Shown piece after piece: positions 25,817 to 33,171 of a stretch of DNA of 64,000 nucleotides. A program made the position numbers and the translations under genes. The notes beneath the pieces are model-generated. The model had not been told where the DNA came from and did not search any database. It was given only the letters and a program-made list of their open reading frames with translations. The first letter of the stretch is position 1, and each line of letters opens with the position of its first letter. The stretch comes from Oscillospiraceae bacterium (lineage in GTDB: Bacteria; Bacillota; Clostridia; Oscillospirales; Oscillospiraceae): assembly GCA_015067765.1 (NCBI GenBank), contig SVLV01000001.1:97243-161242 (forward strand), read 5' to 3'.

Positions 25817-27085
25817 TTAGTCGGTGATGCGCTTTGCGGTGTTGATGACGATGGCTCTGGCTCTGGCCAGACGCAGATCATGAGCCAAACGCTCCGGAGG
25901 CAGCGCCTTGCGCATCTGCTCGGGGGTCATCTGGTACAGGGGGGCCATCTCCTCATACTTGCGGGAGACTTCCTCATCTGTGATGGTGATGCCCTCCAGG
26001 CGTGCGATCTCTGTCATGGCCAGTTCAAAGCGGACGGATTGCTCGGCATTCTGACGGGCCTGCTGACGCAGATCGTCGCGGGTCAGACCGGCGGCCTCCA
26101 GATAGTTATCCATGGAGAAGCCTTGCTGGGCCAGCTGATTCTCCATCTCCTGCATCAGTCCATTCAGCTGGGATTCCAGCATGCTCTCGGGAATCTCCAC
26201 CTGCATCTCCCGGGTCACCTGACCGATGAGTGTATCGGCCAGGCCAGTCTGTGCAGCCTGCTCCTTGCGGGCAAGTGCATCGGCCAGAATCTTCTGACGC
26301 AGCTGAGAGAGGTTCTCGAAGCCTGCCTGCACCGCATATTCCTCCGTCAGCTCCAGTGGGGAGTAACGGCTGACCTGATGGGCCTTGACATGGAAAACGG
26401 CGGTTTTGCCGGAGAGTGCGGGCGTATAATCCTCGGGGAAGGTAACGGTAATATCCCGTTCCTCACCGGGGCGGATGCCGGCCACCTGCTCCTCGAAACC
26501 GGGGATAAATTCGCCGGAACCCAGGGCCAGAGGATACCCCTCTCCCTTACCGCCGGGAAAGGCAACGCCGTCTACAAAGCCCTCGAAGTCAATGACCACC
26601 TGATCGCCCATGGCGGAACGGTCCGGATGCTCCACATGGGGATTCTGCTGGCAATAGGCGGCCATGGCGGCTTCCATATCGATATCCGTCAGCTCCACCT
26701 TCTCCACGGTGACCGGCAGATACTTATACTGCCCCAGCTGCACCTGGGGATAGGGATCAATGCGGGCGAGGAACACATAGCCCTCGGGTCCGATGGACTG
26801 AATCTCCAGTGCGGGGGCGGCGGCAACCGTCAGATTCTCCCGGCGGACCGCCTCTACCAGAGCGATGGGATAGGTGAGGTTGACAGCCTCCTGGTACAGG
26901 GCATCGGCACCATAGACCTCCTCCAGCTGCTGACGGGTGGCCTTGCCGGGCTCGCAGCCCTCCACCGGCAGCAGTGCAAAATTCTCCCGATAGGCCTGCT
27001 CCAGGGCGGCGGACCACTCCGCCTGCTCCACCTGAATGGTCAGCAGCTCTTGTTTGCCTTGCTGTTCTCTCTTGATCAGGATCAT
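25817..27085 (-). CDS. tig: trigger-factor-family chaperone/prolyl isomerase with altered ribosome-docking motif
   Basis: This 422-residue protein has all three trigger-factor domains: an N-terminal domain (1-110), an FKBP-like PPIase (about 150-235, GDQVVIDFEGFVDGVAFPGGKGEGYPLALG, GEFIPGFEEQVAG) and a helical chaperone C-domain. The ribosome-docking loop, normally GFRKGK, reads GCEPGKATRQQLEEVYG, so the F-R-K residues that contact L23 are replaced by C-E-P. It also stands alone, not beside clpP/clpX. It may be a second, non-ribosomal paralogue acting as a free chaperone or assembly factor. It has its own TTGCGC-N18-TATACT promoter. Confidence 0.85.
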   Translation of the reverse strand: MILIKREQQGKQELLTIQVEQAEWSAALEQAYRENFALLPVEGCEPGKATRQQLEEVYGADALYQEAVNLTYPIALVEAVRRENLTVAAAPALEIQSIGPEGYVFLARIDPYPQVQLGQYKYLPVTVEKVELTDIDMEAAMAAYCQQNPHVEHPDRSAMGDQVVIDFEGFVDGVAFPGGKGEGYPLALGSGEFIPGFEEQVAGIRPGEERDITVTFPEDYTPALSGKTAVFHVKAHQVSRYSPLELTEEYAVQAGFENLSQLRQKILADALARKEQAAQTGLADTLIGQVTREMQVEIPESMLESQLNGLMQEMENQLAQQGFSMDNYLEAAGLTRDDLRQQARQNAEQSVRFELAMTEIARLEGITITDEEVSRKYEEMAPLYQMTPEQMRKALPPERLAHDLRLARARAIVINTAKRITD

Positions 27086-27119
27086 GAAAACGCTCCTCCG
27101 TTTATGACATATTGTACAT

Positions 27120-27149
27120 AGTATATATCAAAGTCGACTTCCGGCGCAA
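27120..27149 (-). promoter_or_regulatory. sigma-A-type promoter for the trigger-factor-like gene
   Basis: On the minus strand TTGCGC (27144-27149) and TATACT (27120-27125) are separated by 18 bp. Confidence 0.5.
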
Positions 27150-27263
27150 CCGGAAAATAGTGAAAGGGTATGATTTCCCGCAGGAGGACAGGAGGCGGAT
27201 AGGAAGCTTCCGCTAAGGTTTCATAAAGTTGTGTGAGAGAGGGGTGATTCCAGGAACTTAAGG

Positions 27264-27293
27264 TTGACGGAATAGACGGAAGAATGATAGAAT
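27264..27293 (+). promoter_or_regulatory. sigma-A-type promoter for nfnAB
   Basis: TTGACG at 27264 and TAGAAT at 27288 are separated by 18 bp. A leader of about 65 nt follows. Confidence 0.55.
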
Positions 27294-27362
27294 AAGCAAA
27301 GAACTGCAATCAATTCTGCAAAGAACATGCGCAAGAACATAAATAAGGAGGAAGATGGAGTT

Positions 27363-28205
27363 ATGTATCGCATCGTCAAAAAAGAAGCGTTGAAGCCCAC
27401 CGTGATCCTGTATGAGATCGAGGCCCCCATGGTCGCCAAGAAGGCCGAGCCGGGCCAGTTCATCATCCTGCGTGTGGATGAGATGGGCGAGCGTATTCCC
27501 ATTACGATCCATGACTATGATCGTGAGAAGGGGACCGTTACCATTATCGTACAGACTGTCGGTTCCACCACTGAGAAGCTGAGCCACAAGGAAGAGGGCG
27601 ACTATCTGCAGGACTTTGTTGGTCCTCTGGGCAAGCCCACTGAGACCGAGGGCAAGAAGAAGGTGTGTGTGGTCGGCGGCGGCGTGGGCTGCGCCATTGC
27701 CTATCCTGTGCTGAAGAAGTTCTATGACTGCGGCGCCGAGGTGCACGCAGTGGTTGGCTTCAAGAGCAAGGACGTGGTGATTCTGGAGGACAAGTTCAAG
27801 GCTGTCTCCACCGTGATGAAGGTTTGCACCGACGATGGTTCCTATGGCCGCAAGGGTCTGGTCACCGATGCGCTGAAGGAACTGCTGGACGAGGGCAATC
27901 AGTATGATGAGATCTTTGCCATCGGCCCCATGGTCATGATGAAGTTTGTCTCCAAGACCACCGAGCCCTACGGCGTACCCACCACCGTTTCCATGAGCCC
28001 CATCATGGTGGATGGTACCGGTATGTGCGGCGGCTGCCGTGTCAGCGTTGGCGGCGAGACCAAGTTCGCCTGCGTGGATGGTCCCGACTTTGATGGCCAC
28101 AAGGTGGACTGGGATGTTGCTGTGAAGCGCAACCAGATGTATATGGAGTTTGAAAAGCATAAGCACGAAGAGACCTGCAACCTTTTCAAGAAGGAGGTAC
28201 AGTAA
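27363..28205 (+). CDS. nfnA: NfnA: small subunit of NADH-dependent ferredoxin:NADP+ oxidoreductase
   Basis: This 280-residue ferredoxin-NADP reductase-like flavoprotein has an FAD-binding beta-barrel (PGQFIILRVDEMGERIPITI), an NAD-binding part (VVGGGVGCAIAYPVLKKF) and a C-terminal [2Fe-2S] site (GMCGGCRVSVGG, ACVDGPDFDG). This layout is shared by NfnA and by SudB-like sulfide dehydrogenase subunits. Together with the next gene it forms the electron-bifurcating transhydrogenase that couples NADH, NADPH and reduced ferredoxin. ATG 27363 is 11 bases after AGGAGG. One base separates it from nfnB, and the regular, strongly biased codons suggest high expression. Confidence 0.9.
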   Translation: MYRIVKKEALKPTVILYEIEAPMVAKKAEPGQFIILRVDEMGERIPITIHDYDREKGTVTIIVQTVGSTTEKLSHKEEGDYLQDFVGPLGKPTETEGKKKVCVVGGGVGCAIAYPVLKKFYDCGAEVHAVVGFKSKDVVILEDKFKAVSTVMKVCTDDGSYGRKGLVTDALKELLDEGNQYDEIFAIGPMVMMKFVSKTTEPYGVPTTVSMSPIMVDGTGMCGGCRVSVGGETKFACVDGPDFDGHKVDWDVAVKRNQMYMEFEKHKHEETCNLFKKEVQ

Positions 28206-28206
28206 C

Positions 28207-29601
28207 ATGGCAGTGAATATGCGTCAGGATAAGAATCCCATGCCCTCTCAGGATCCCAACGTTCGCAATCAGAACTTCCTGGAGGTCGCTCTGGGTTATA
28301 CCGAGGAGCAGGCCTTGGATGAGGCCGCCCGCTGCCTCAACTGCAAGAACAAGCCCTGCGTCAGCGGCTGCCCCGTCAATGTCAAGATCCCCGAGTTTAT
28401 TGCTAAGATCGTGGAGAAGGACTATGAGGGCGCCTATCAGGTGATTCACCAGACCAGCTCTCTGCCTGCTGTCTGCGGCCGTGTCTGCCCCCAGGAGACC
28501 CAGTGCGAGATGCACTGCGTCCGCGGCAAGAAGGGTGAGGCTGTCGGTATCGGCCGTCTGGAGCGCTTCGTGGCTGACTGGCACAATGCCCACAGCACCG
28601 AGACTGCTGAGAAGCCCGAGTCCAACGGCAAGAAGGTGGCCGTGGTCGGTTCCGGTCCTGCCGGTCTGACCTGCGCCGGCGATCTGGCCAAGAAGGGCTA
28701 CGAGGTCACCGTGTTTGAAGCTCTGCACCTGGCCGGCGGCGTGCTGGTCTATGGTATCCCCGAGTTCCGTCTGCCCAAGGCTATCGTCCAGAAGGAAGTG
28801 GATGGCCTGAAGGCTATGGGCGTGAAGGTGGAGACCAATATGGTCATCGGCCGCGTCTGCTCCATCGATGAGTTGATGGAGGAGTATGGCTTTGAGGCCG
28901 TGTTTATCGGCTCCGGTGCCGGTCTGCCCATGTTCATGAACATCCCCGGTGAGAACCTGAAGGGTGTGTATTCCGCCAACGAGTTCCTGACCCGTATCAA
29001 TCTGATGAAGGCCTATCGCGAGGACAGCGAGACCCCCATCATGAACCTGAAGGGCAAGAAGGTAGCCGTAGTCGGCGGCGGCAACGTGGCTATGGATGCC
29101 GCCCGCTGCTCCAAGCGTCTGGGCGCTGAAGTGTACGTGGTGTACCGCCGCGGCATGGAGGAGTTGCCTGCCCGTCACGAAGAGGTGGAGCATGCCATCG
29201 AAGAGGGCATCATCTTCAAGACCCTCAACAATCCCATCCAGATCAACGGCACCGAGGATGGCGCCGTCAAGTCCATGACTTGCATCGAGATGGAGCTGGG
29301 TGAGCCCGATGCCTCCGGCCGTCGTCGTCCTGTGGAGAAGGCCGGCAGCGAGTTCGAGCTGGAAGTGGATGCTGTGATCATGTCCCTGGGTACCAACCCC
29401 AACCCCCTGATCAAGTCCACCACCAAGGGCCTGGAAGTCAACAAGAAGGGCGGCATCATTGTCAATGAGGACGGTCTGACCTCCCGCAACGGTGTGTATG
29501 CCGGCGGCGATGCCGTTACCGGTGCTGCTACCGTTATTCTGGCCATGGGTGCCGGTAAGCTGGGCGCAAAGTCCATCGACGAGTACCTGCAGAATAAGTA
29601 A
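28207..29601 (+). CDS. nfnB: NfnB: large subunit of NADH-dependent ferredoxin:NADP+ oxidoreductase (GltD-like)
   Basis: This 464-residue protein resembles the small subunit of glutamate synthase. The N-terminal domain has two cysteine clusters for [4Fe-4S] centres (CLNCKNKPCVSGCPVNVKIPE; VCGRVCPQETQCEMHC). FAD binds at VGSGPAGLTCAGDLAKKGYEV and NADPH at VVGGGNVAMDAARCSKRLGAEV. With NfnA next to it and no gltB in sight, the bifurcating transhydrogenase role is much more likely than glutamate synthase. A sulfide dehydrogenase label is the other common name. A strong terminator follows. Confidence 0.9.
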   Translation: MAVNMRQDKNPMPSQDPNVRNQNFLEVALGYTEEQALDEAARCLNCKNKPCVSGCPVNVKIPEFIAKIVEKDYEGAYQVIHQTSSLPAVCGRVCPQETQCEMHCVRGKKGEAVGIGRLERFVADWHNAHSTETAEKPESNGKKVAVVGSGPAGLTCAGDLAKKGYEVTVFEALHLAGGVLVYGIPEFRLPKAIVQKEVDGLKAMGVKVETNMVIGRVCSIDELMEEYGFEAVFIGSGAGLPMFMNIPGENLKGVYSANEFLTRINLMKAYREDSETPIMNLKGKKVAVVGGGNVAMDAARCSKRLGAEVYVVYRRGMEELPARHEEVEHAIEEGIIFKTLNNPIQINGTEDGAVKSMTCIEMELGEPDASGRRRPVEKAGSEFELEVDAVIMSLGTNPNPLIKSTTKGLEVNKKGGIIVNEDGLTSRNGVYAGGDAVTGAATVILAMGAGKLGAKSIDEYLQNK

Positions 29602-29612
29602 GTCCATATGAT

Positions 29613-29649
29613 CAGGCCGCGCATCCAACCGGATGCGCGGCCTTTTTTT
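29613..29649 (+). terminator. intrinsic terminator after nfnB
   Basis: A GGCCGCGCATCC / GGATGCGCGGCC stem with an AACC loop is followed by TTTTTTT. Confidence 0.95.
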
Positions 29650-29690
29650 ACAAAAAAGCAGCCCCGCCGATATACGGTGGGGCTGCGGCA
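29650..29690 (-). terminator. intrinsic terminator of the MalY-type gene
   Basis: Read on the minus strand, a GCAGCCCCACCG / CGGCGGGGCTGC stem is followed by TTTTTTG. It sits back to back with the nfnB terminator. Confidence 0.92.
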
Positions 29691-29691
29691 T

Positions 29692-30900
29692 TTATGCGTT
29701 GAACACGTACTCGTCCAGACGGCGGAAGGCCTCCTGTACGCGGCTCAGGGGCAGAGCCAGATTCATGCGGATGTGGGTGGGGCCGAAGAATGCACGGCCA
29801 TCCTGCCATACCACGCCTACATCCCAGCCGGCGCGGATCAGTTCATCCAGCGTCTTACCGGTCTTTTCCAACCACTGGGCGCAATCCAAAAACAGCATAT
29901 AGGTACCCTGCGGCTTGGAGACACTGACACCCTCAAAGTGCTTTTCAATATAGTCACAGGCATAATCCACATTGCCGGTCAGCACCTGCTTCAGCTCCTC
30001 GGCCCACTCATAGCCCTCCGGCTGATAAGCGCCCAGCAGAGCATGCATGGAGAGTACATTCATCTCGTTGTACTGGCTCAGGCCGGCTTCCTTCTCGCAG
30101 CGCTCCTTGATGTGCTTGTTGTAAATGATGTGGTAGCTGCCCACAAGGCCGGCCAGGTTAAAGGTCTTGGAGGGGGCATACAGCGCCACGGTGCGCTTCT
30201 TGGCGTCCTCGCTGATGGACTGGGTGGGAATATGTTTGTGGCCGGAGAGCAGGATGTCGCTCCAGATTTCGTCGGAGATCACCATCACATCGTGCTTCTT
30301 ATACAGTTCCAGGGCCTGCTCGATCTCCCAGCGCTCCCATACACGGCCGCAGGGATTGTGGGGGGAGCAGAAGATGGCGGCATGGATCTTGTTCTGAACG
30401 ATCTTTTCCTCCATGTCGGCAAAGTCCATACGCCAAATGCCCTGCGCATCCTTCACCAGAGGCGAATGGATGGCGCGGTAGCCGTTCTTGTTGAGGGAAT
30501 TGGTGAAGCCAATGTAAGTGGGGGAGTGCAGCAGCACATTGTCACCCTTGGAGCAGAATACATTCAGTGCAGTGATCACACCGCCCAGCACGCCGTTTTC
30601 GTAGCCGATGTGTTCCTTGGTCAGGCCGGTGACGCCGTTGTGGGTCTCCTGCCAGCGGATGATGGAATCATAATAAACCTGAGGAGGACGGAAATAGCCG
30701 AAGGTGGGGTGCTTGGCACGCTCGATCATGGCTTCTTGTACCGTGGGGACCACGGGGAAATTCATGTCAGCGATCCACATGGGGATGGGATCAAAGCCTT
30801 CCCGGGGAGCAGGATAGACAGAGCCGGGAGCGCCGACCGAGTCAATGGCCAGAGCATCTTTGCCTTTGCGGTCCAGAATGGAAGTAAAATCATATTTCAT
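29692..30900 (-). CDS. MalY/PatB-type PLP-dependent C-S lyase/aminotransferase
   Basis: This 402-residue fold-type I PLP enzyme opens with MKYDFTSILDRKGKDALAID and has PIPMWIADMNFPVVP, typical of MalY/PatB. The cofactor lysine lies in ALYAPSKTFNLAGLVGS, and the conserved Asp/Asn pocket is in FCSPHNPCGRVW and ISDEIWSDI. Such proteins usually have cystathionine beta-lyase activity (cystathionine to homocysteine, pyruvate and ammonia). Transaminase action or a regulatory role, as for E. coli MalY, cannot be excluded. I use ATG 30900; an ORF start at 30960 would overlap the promoter. Confidence 0.9.
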   Translation of the reverse strand: MKYDFTSILDRKGKDALAIDSVGAPGSVYPAPREGFDPIPMWIADMNFPVVPTVQEAMIERAKHPTFGYFRPPQVYYDSIIRWQETHNGVTGLTKEHIGYENGVLGGVITALNVFCSKGDNVLLHSPTYIGFTNSLNKNGYRAIHSPLVKDAQGIWRMDFADMEEKIVQNKIHAAIFCSPHNPCGRVWERWEIEQALELYKKHDVMVISDEIWSDILLSGHKHIPTQSISEDAKKRTVALYAPSKTFNLAGLVGSYHIIYNKHIKERCEKEAGLSQYNEMNVLSMHALLGAYQPEGYEWAEELKQVLTGNVDYACDYIEKHFEGVSVSKPQGTYMLFLDCAQWLEKTGKTLDELIRAGWDVGVVWQDGRAFFGPTHIRMNLALPLSRVQEAFRRLDEYVFNA

Positions 30901-30931
30901 GGATCGTTTCCTCCGTGTAATTGATGTCTCT

Positions 30932-30960
30932 ATTATAAGCGGCAGACGTGGAAAATACAA
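30932..30960 (-). promoter_or_regulatory. sigma-A-type promoter of the MalY-type gene
   Basis: On the minus strand TTGTAT (30955-30960) and TATAAT (30932-30937) are separated by 17 bp. Between this and spo0A, the 349-bp gap holds only this promoter, the Spo0A boxes and the spo0A promoter and leader. Confidence 0.65.
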
Positions 30961-31063
30961 GTTCAGAAGAAAAATCTTCCGGGAGAGGTCCGTGGACTGC
31001 GGAATCTAAATGTTGTGTTTTCGGTAAGAGGCGGAGGATGAGAAAATCAACATGTGGTATAGG

Positions 31064-31112
31064 TGTCGAATGATGTCGAATTTTGTCGAAAAGTAATCCA
31101 TTGTTTTCGACA
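31064..31112. promoter_or_regulatory. cluster of four 0A boxes (Spo0A~P binding sites)
   Basis: Three direct copies of TGTCGAA start at 31064, 31074 and 31084, exactly 10 bp apart (one helical turn). A fourth copy lies inverted as TTCGACA at 31106-31112. This heptamer is the established Spo0A box. The cluster sits just upstream of a TTGAAA-N17-TAAATT promoter and of spo0A itself, pointing to autoregulation. Confidence 0.85.
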
Positions 31113-31120
31113 GGAAAACC

Positions 31121-31149
31121 TTGAAAACGCAGGGGGAAGATGTTAAATT
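31121..31149 (+). promoter_or_regulatory. putative sigma-A-type promoter of spo0A
   Basis: TTGAAA at 31121 and TAAATT at 31144 are separated by 17 bp. The inverted 0A box ends 9 bp before the -35. A leader of about 95 nt follows. I see no clean sigma-H promoter. Confidence 0.5.
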
Positions 31150-31249
31150 ATGCACAGGCTGTGAGACAGATGTTGCTTTGTCGTGGATGCTTCCTGAATA
31201 TGGGGAGCGGGACAGTACTAAGGGAATGTGTGATAAAGGATCGGGAACT

Positions 31250-32011
31250 ATGGAGAATAAAGTGCGTATCGTTCTGGCGGATGCCAATGAGGAGTTTCGT
31301 ATTTTGCTGAAGCAGACCATCGAGTGCAGCGGTGAATTTGAAGTTGTCGGCAGCACCGGGGATGGAGAAGAGGCTCTGTGTCTGGTGCAGCAGCTGAGAC
31401 CTCAGCTGCTGATCCTGGATGTGGTGCTGCCCGGACTGGATGGACTGGGCTTGCTGCGTCAGCTGCAGACATTGGGCGATGCTGCGCCCCGCAGCATTGT
31501 GACCTCTGCATTCTGTGCCCAGCATGTGGTCAGTGAGGCAGTGGAGCTGGGTGTCAGCTTCTTCCTGCCGAAGCCCTGTCATGAAGGGTCTCTGATGGAA
31601 CATATCCGGCAGGCCTGCAGTACGGAGAGCATGCCGGAGGGGGAATTTGCCCCGGCACTGGAGGCCATGGTGACGGCAATCATCCATGAAATCGGCGTTC
31701 CCGCCCATATCAAAGGCTACCAGTATTTGCGGGAGGCCATTATGATCGCCGTCAATGATATGGATGTGATCAACGCAGTGACCAAGGTGCTCTATCCGGA
31801 TGTGGCCAAGCGCTTTGCCACCACACCCAGCCGTGTGGAACGGGCCATCCGCCATGCCATCGAGGTGGCATGGGATCGGGGCGATCTGGAGACTTTGCAG
31901 AAATATTTCGGATACACGGTCAATTCCTCCAAGGGCAAGCCTACCAACAGTGAGTTTATTGCCATGATCGCAGATCGTCTGCAGCTGGAGCGCAAACGTC
32001 GCTTCGCCTGA
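31250..32011 (+). CDS. spo0A: Spo0A, master sporulation response regulator
   Basis: This 253-residue protein has an N-terminal receiver domain (1-125) with phosphoacceptor D57 in LLILDVVLP and lysine in FFLPKPC. The C-terminal Spo0A DNA-binding domain has [34 protein letters not shown] and [18 protein letters not shown]. It controls entry into sporulation. One oddity: the acidic pocket, normally Asp-Asp (ADDN), is ADAN here, so D11 remains but the second Asp is Ala12. ATG 31250 is 9 bases after AAAGGA. The usual spoIVB neighbour is missing. Four 0A boxes lie upstream. Confidence 0.95.
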   Translation: MENKVRIVLADANEEFRILLKQTIECSGEFEVVGSTGDGEEALCLVQQLRPQLLILDVVLPGLDGLGLLRQLQTLGDAAPRSIVTSAFCAQHVVSEAVELGVSFFLPKPCHEGSLMEHIRQACSTESMPEGEFAPALEAMVTAIIHEIGVPAHIKGYQYLREAIMIAVNDMDVINAVTKVLYPDVAKRFATTPSRVERAIRHAIEVAWDRGDLETLQKYFGYTVNSSKGKPTNSEFIAMIADRLQLERKRRFA

Positions 32012-32022
32012 GAGATAGAATC

Positions 32023-32060
32023 ATCCCTCTGTACCACCCGGTGCAGAGGGATTTGCTTTG
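32023..32060 (+). terminator. intrinsic terminator after spo0A
   Basis: An ATCCCTCTG / CAGAGGGAT stem with a 12-nt loop is followed by TTGCTTTG. It is moderately strong. Confidence 0.75.
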
Positions 32061-32069
32061 CAATAGGCC

Positions 32070-32098
32070 TTGTCTGCAGACAGAATTTCTGCTATAAT
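32070..32098 (+). promoter_or_regulatory. sigma-A-type promoter of the TSCPD gene
   Basis: TTGTCT at 32070 and TATAAT at 32093 are separated by 17 bp. Confidence 0.65.
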
Positions 32099-32132
32099 AT
32101 CGAAGAAACAAGAGACAAGGAGACTTTACGAT

Positions 32133-32384
32133 ATGACGTATCAGTATCTGCCCCAGGGCGTTTGTTCCCGGAAGATGACCATTGAGCTGGATGGCACCGT
32201 GATCCGCAAGGTATATGTGGAGGGTGGCTGCCACGGCAATCTGCAGGGCATTTCCCGCTTGGTGGAAGGTATGGAGGCACAGGATGCCATCGAGCGCATG
32301 GAGGGCATCCGCTGCGGCTTCAAGCAGACCTCCTGCCCTGATCAGCTGGCCACCGCGCTGAAGAAGGCCCTGCAGCAGGGTTAA
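32133..32384 (+). CDS. TSCPD domain protein (TIGR03905 type)
   Basis: This 83-residue protein ends with the signature TSCPDQLATAL and has PQGVCSRKMTIELDG and VEGGCHGNLQGISRLVEGM, matching the stand-alone TSCPD family. The same domain occurs at the C-terminus of some ribonucleotide reductases. The conserved cysteines (about 11, 33, 61 and 68) suggest metal or redox binding. No function is proven. ATG 32133 follows AAGGAG; the longer frame from 32070 covers the promoter. It is monocistronic, framed by its own promoter and a bidirectional terminator. Confidence 0.88.
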   Translation: MTYQYLPQGVCSRKMTIELDGTVIRKVYVEGGCHGNLQGISRLVEGMEAQDAIERMEGIRCGFKQTSCPDQLATALKKALQQG

Positions 32385-32398
32385 CCGCATGCATAGGA

Positions 32399-32434
32399 AA
32401 AGGCCGGGACACCCAAGTGTCCCGGCCTTTTTTA
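32399..32434. terminator. bidirectional intrinsic terminator
   Basis: An AAGGCCGGGACAC / GTGTCCCGGCCTT stem with a CCAA loop is flanked by AAAA and TTTTT. It is shared by the convergent TSCPD and pseudouridine synthase genes. Confidence 0.95.
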
Positions 32435-33100
32435 TTGTAATCCGGACAGATCAAACAGGTTCCAGGGATATGCATCAGGCGGAATCTGTTGAATGTCCAC
32501 CGGCTTTCCGGTGACGGGATGGGTAAATGCCAGATGATAGGACCACAGGGCAGCGGAACAGTTGGGATCTTTGCTGCCGTAGCGAATGTCTCCCAGAAGG
32601 GGCAGGCCGCGGGAGGAGAACTGCACCCGGATTTGATGGGTTCGGCCGGTGTGCAGCTGGATGCGGACCAGAGTCAGCTCATCGGTTTTTGCCAGTACCT
32701 GATAGCTGAGCCGGGCCTCCCGGACACCCTTGCGCATCCGCTTGACCACATAGCTCTTATTGTGGGAGGCGTCCCGGAACAGGAGGTCTGTGAGAGTGGC
32801 CTCATCCTCCTGGGGATGGCCGCGCAGCACGGCCAGATACTCTTTGGTGATGCGGTGCTCCTGCACGGCGGCCGTCAGCTTTCCGGTGACCTCCCGCCGC
32901 CGGGAGAACAGCATTACCCCGCCTACGATCTGATCCAGACGGTGGACGGTGGCAATATAGGGCTTTTTCTGTGTGGCGGCATAGTGACTGCGCAGCAGCT
33001 GCGGCATACAGCGGGGGCTTTCGCTGTCCTCAGACAGGTAGCCGCTGGGTTTGATGCACACCAACAGATGAGGATCCTCGTAGAGAATGGTAGGTTCCAT
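32432..33100 (-). CDS. RluA-family pseudouridine synthase
   Basis: This 222-residue protein isomerises uridine to pseudouridine in rRNA or tRNA. The catalytic Asp is in ATVHRLDQIVGGVMLFSRR. LHTGRTHQIRVQFSSRGLPLLGDIRYG is the second strong RluA signature. It lacks an N-terminal S4 domain, so it is a short form (compare TruC/RluA), and I cannot predict the target base. It lies 71 bp downstream of the D,D-carboxypeptidase gene on the same strand, separated by a perfect palindrome. Start ATG 33100 follows AAAGGAG. Confidence 0.9.
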   Translation of the reverse strand: MEPTILYEDPHLLVCIKPSGYLSEDSESPRCMPQLLRSHYAATQKKPYIATVHRLDQIVGGVMLFSRRREVTGKLTAAVQEHRITKEYLAVLRGHPQEDEATLTDLLFRDASHNKSYVVKRMRKGVREARLSYQVLAKTDELTLVRIQLHTGRTHQIRVQFSSRGLPLLGDIRYGSKDPNCSAALWSYHLAFTHPVTGKPVDIQQIPPDAYPWNLFDLSGLQ

Positions 33101-33127
33101 GAATAACTCCTTTGGTTGAGAGAGTAG

Positions 33128-33156
33128 CAGAGCAGACGCAAATTGCGTCTGCTCTG
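33128..33156 (-). repeat. perfect inverted repeat between dacF-like and rluA-like genes
   Basis: Fourteen-bp arms CAGAGCAGACGCAA / TTGCGTCTGCTCTG surround a single base. The hairpin lies just after the carboxypeptidase stop and before the synthase ribosome site, without a T run on the minus strand. It could be a weak terminator or an mRNA-end protector. Confidence 0.7.
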
Positions 33157-33171
33157 AAGTATGGCGTGGGA

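Noticed and set aside
25796..27121. 441-codon plus-strand open frame across the trigger-factor-like gene
   Set aside because: The minus-strand frame has the three trigger-factor domains, a promoter and a ribosome site; this frame has none and starts inside the terminator.
31113..31150. Sigma-H promoter for spo0A
   Set aside because: AGGAAAA resembles the -35, but there is no GAAT at the right distance; the sigma-A-like pair fits better.
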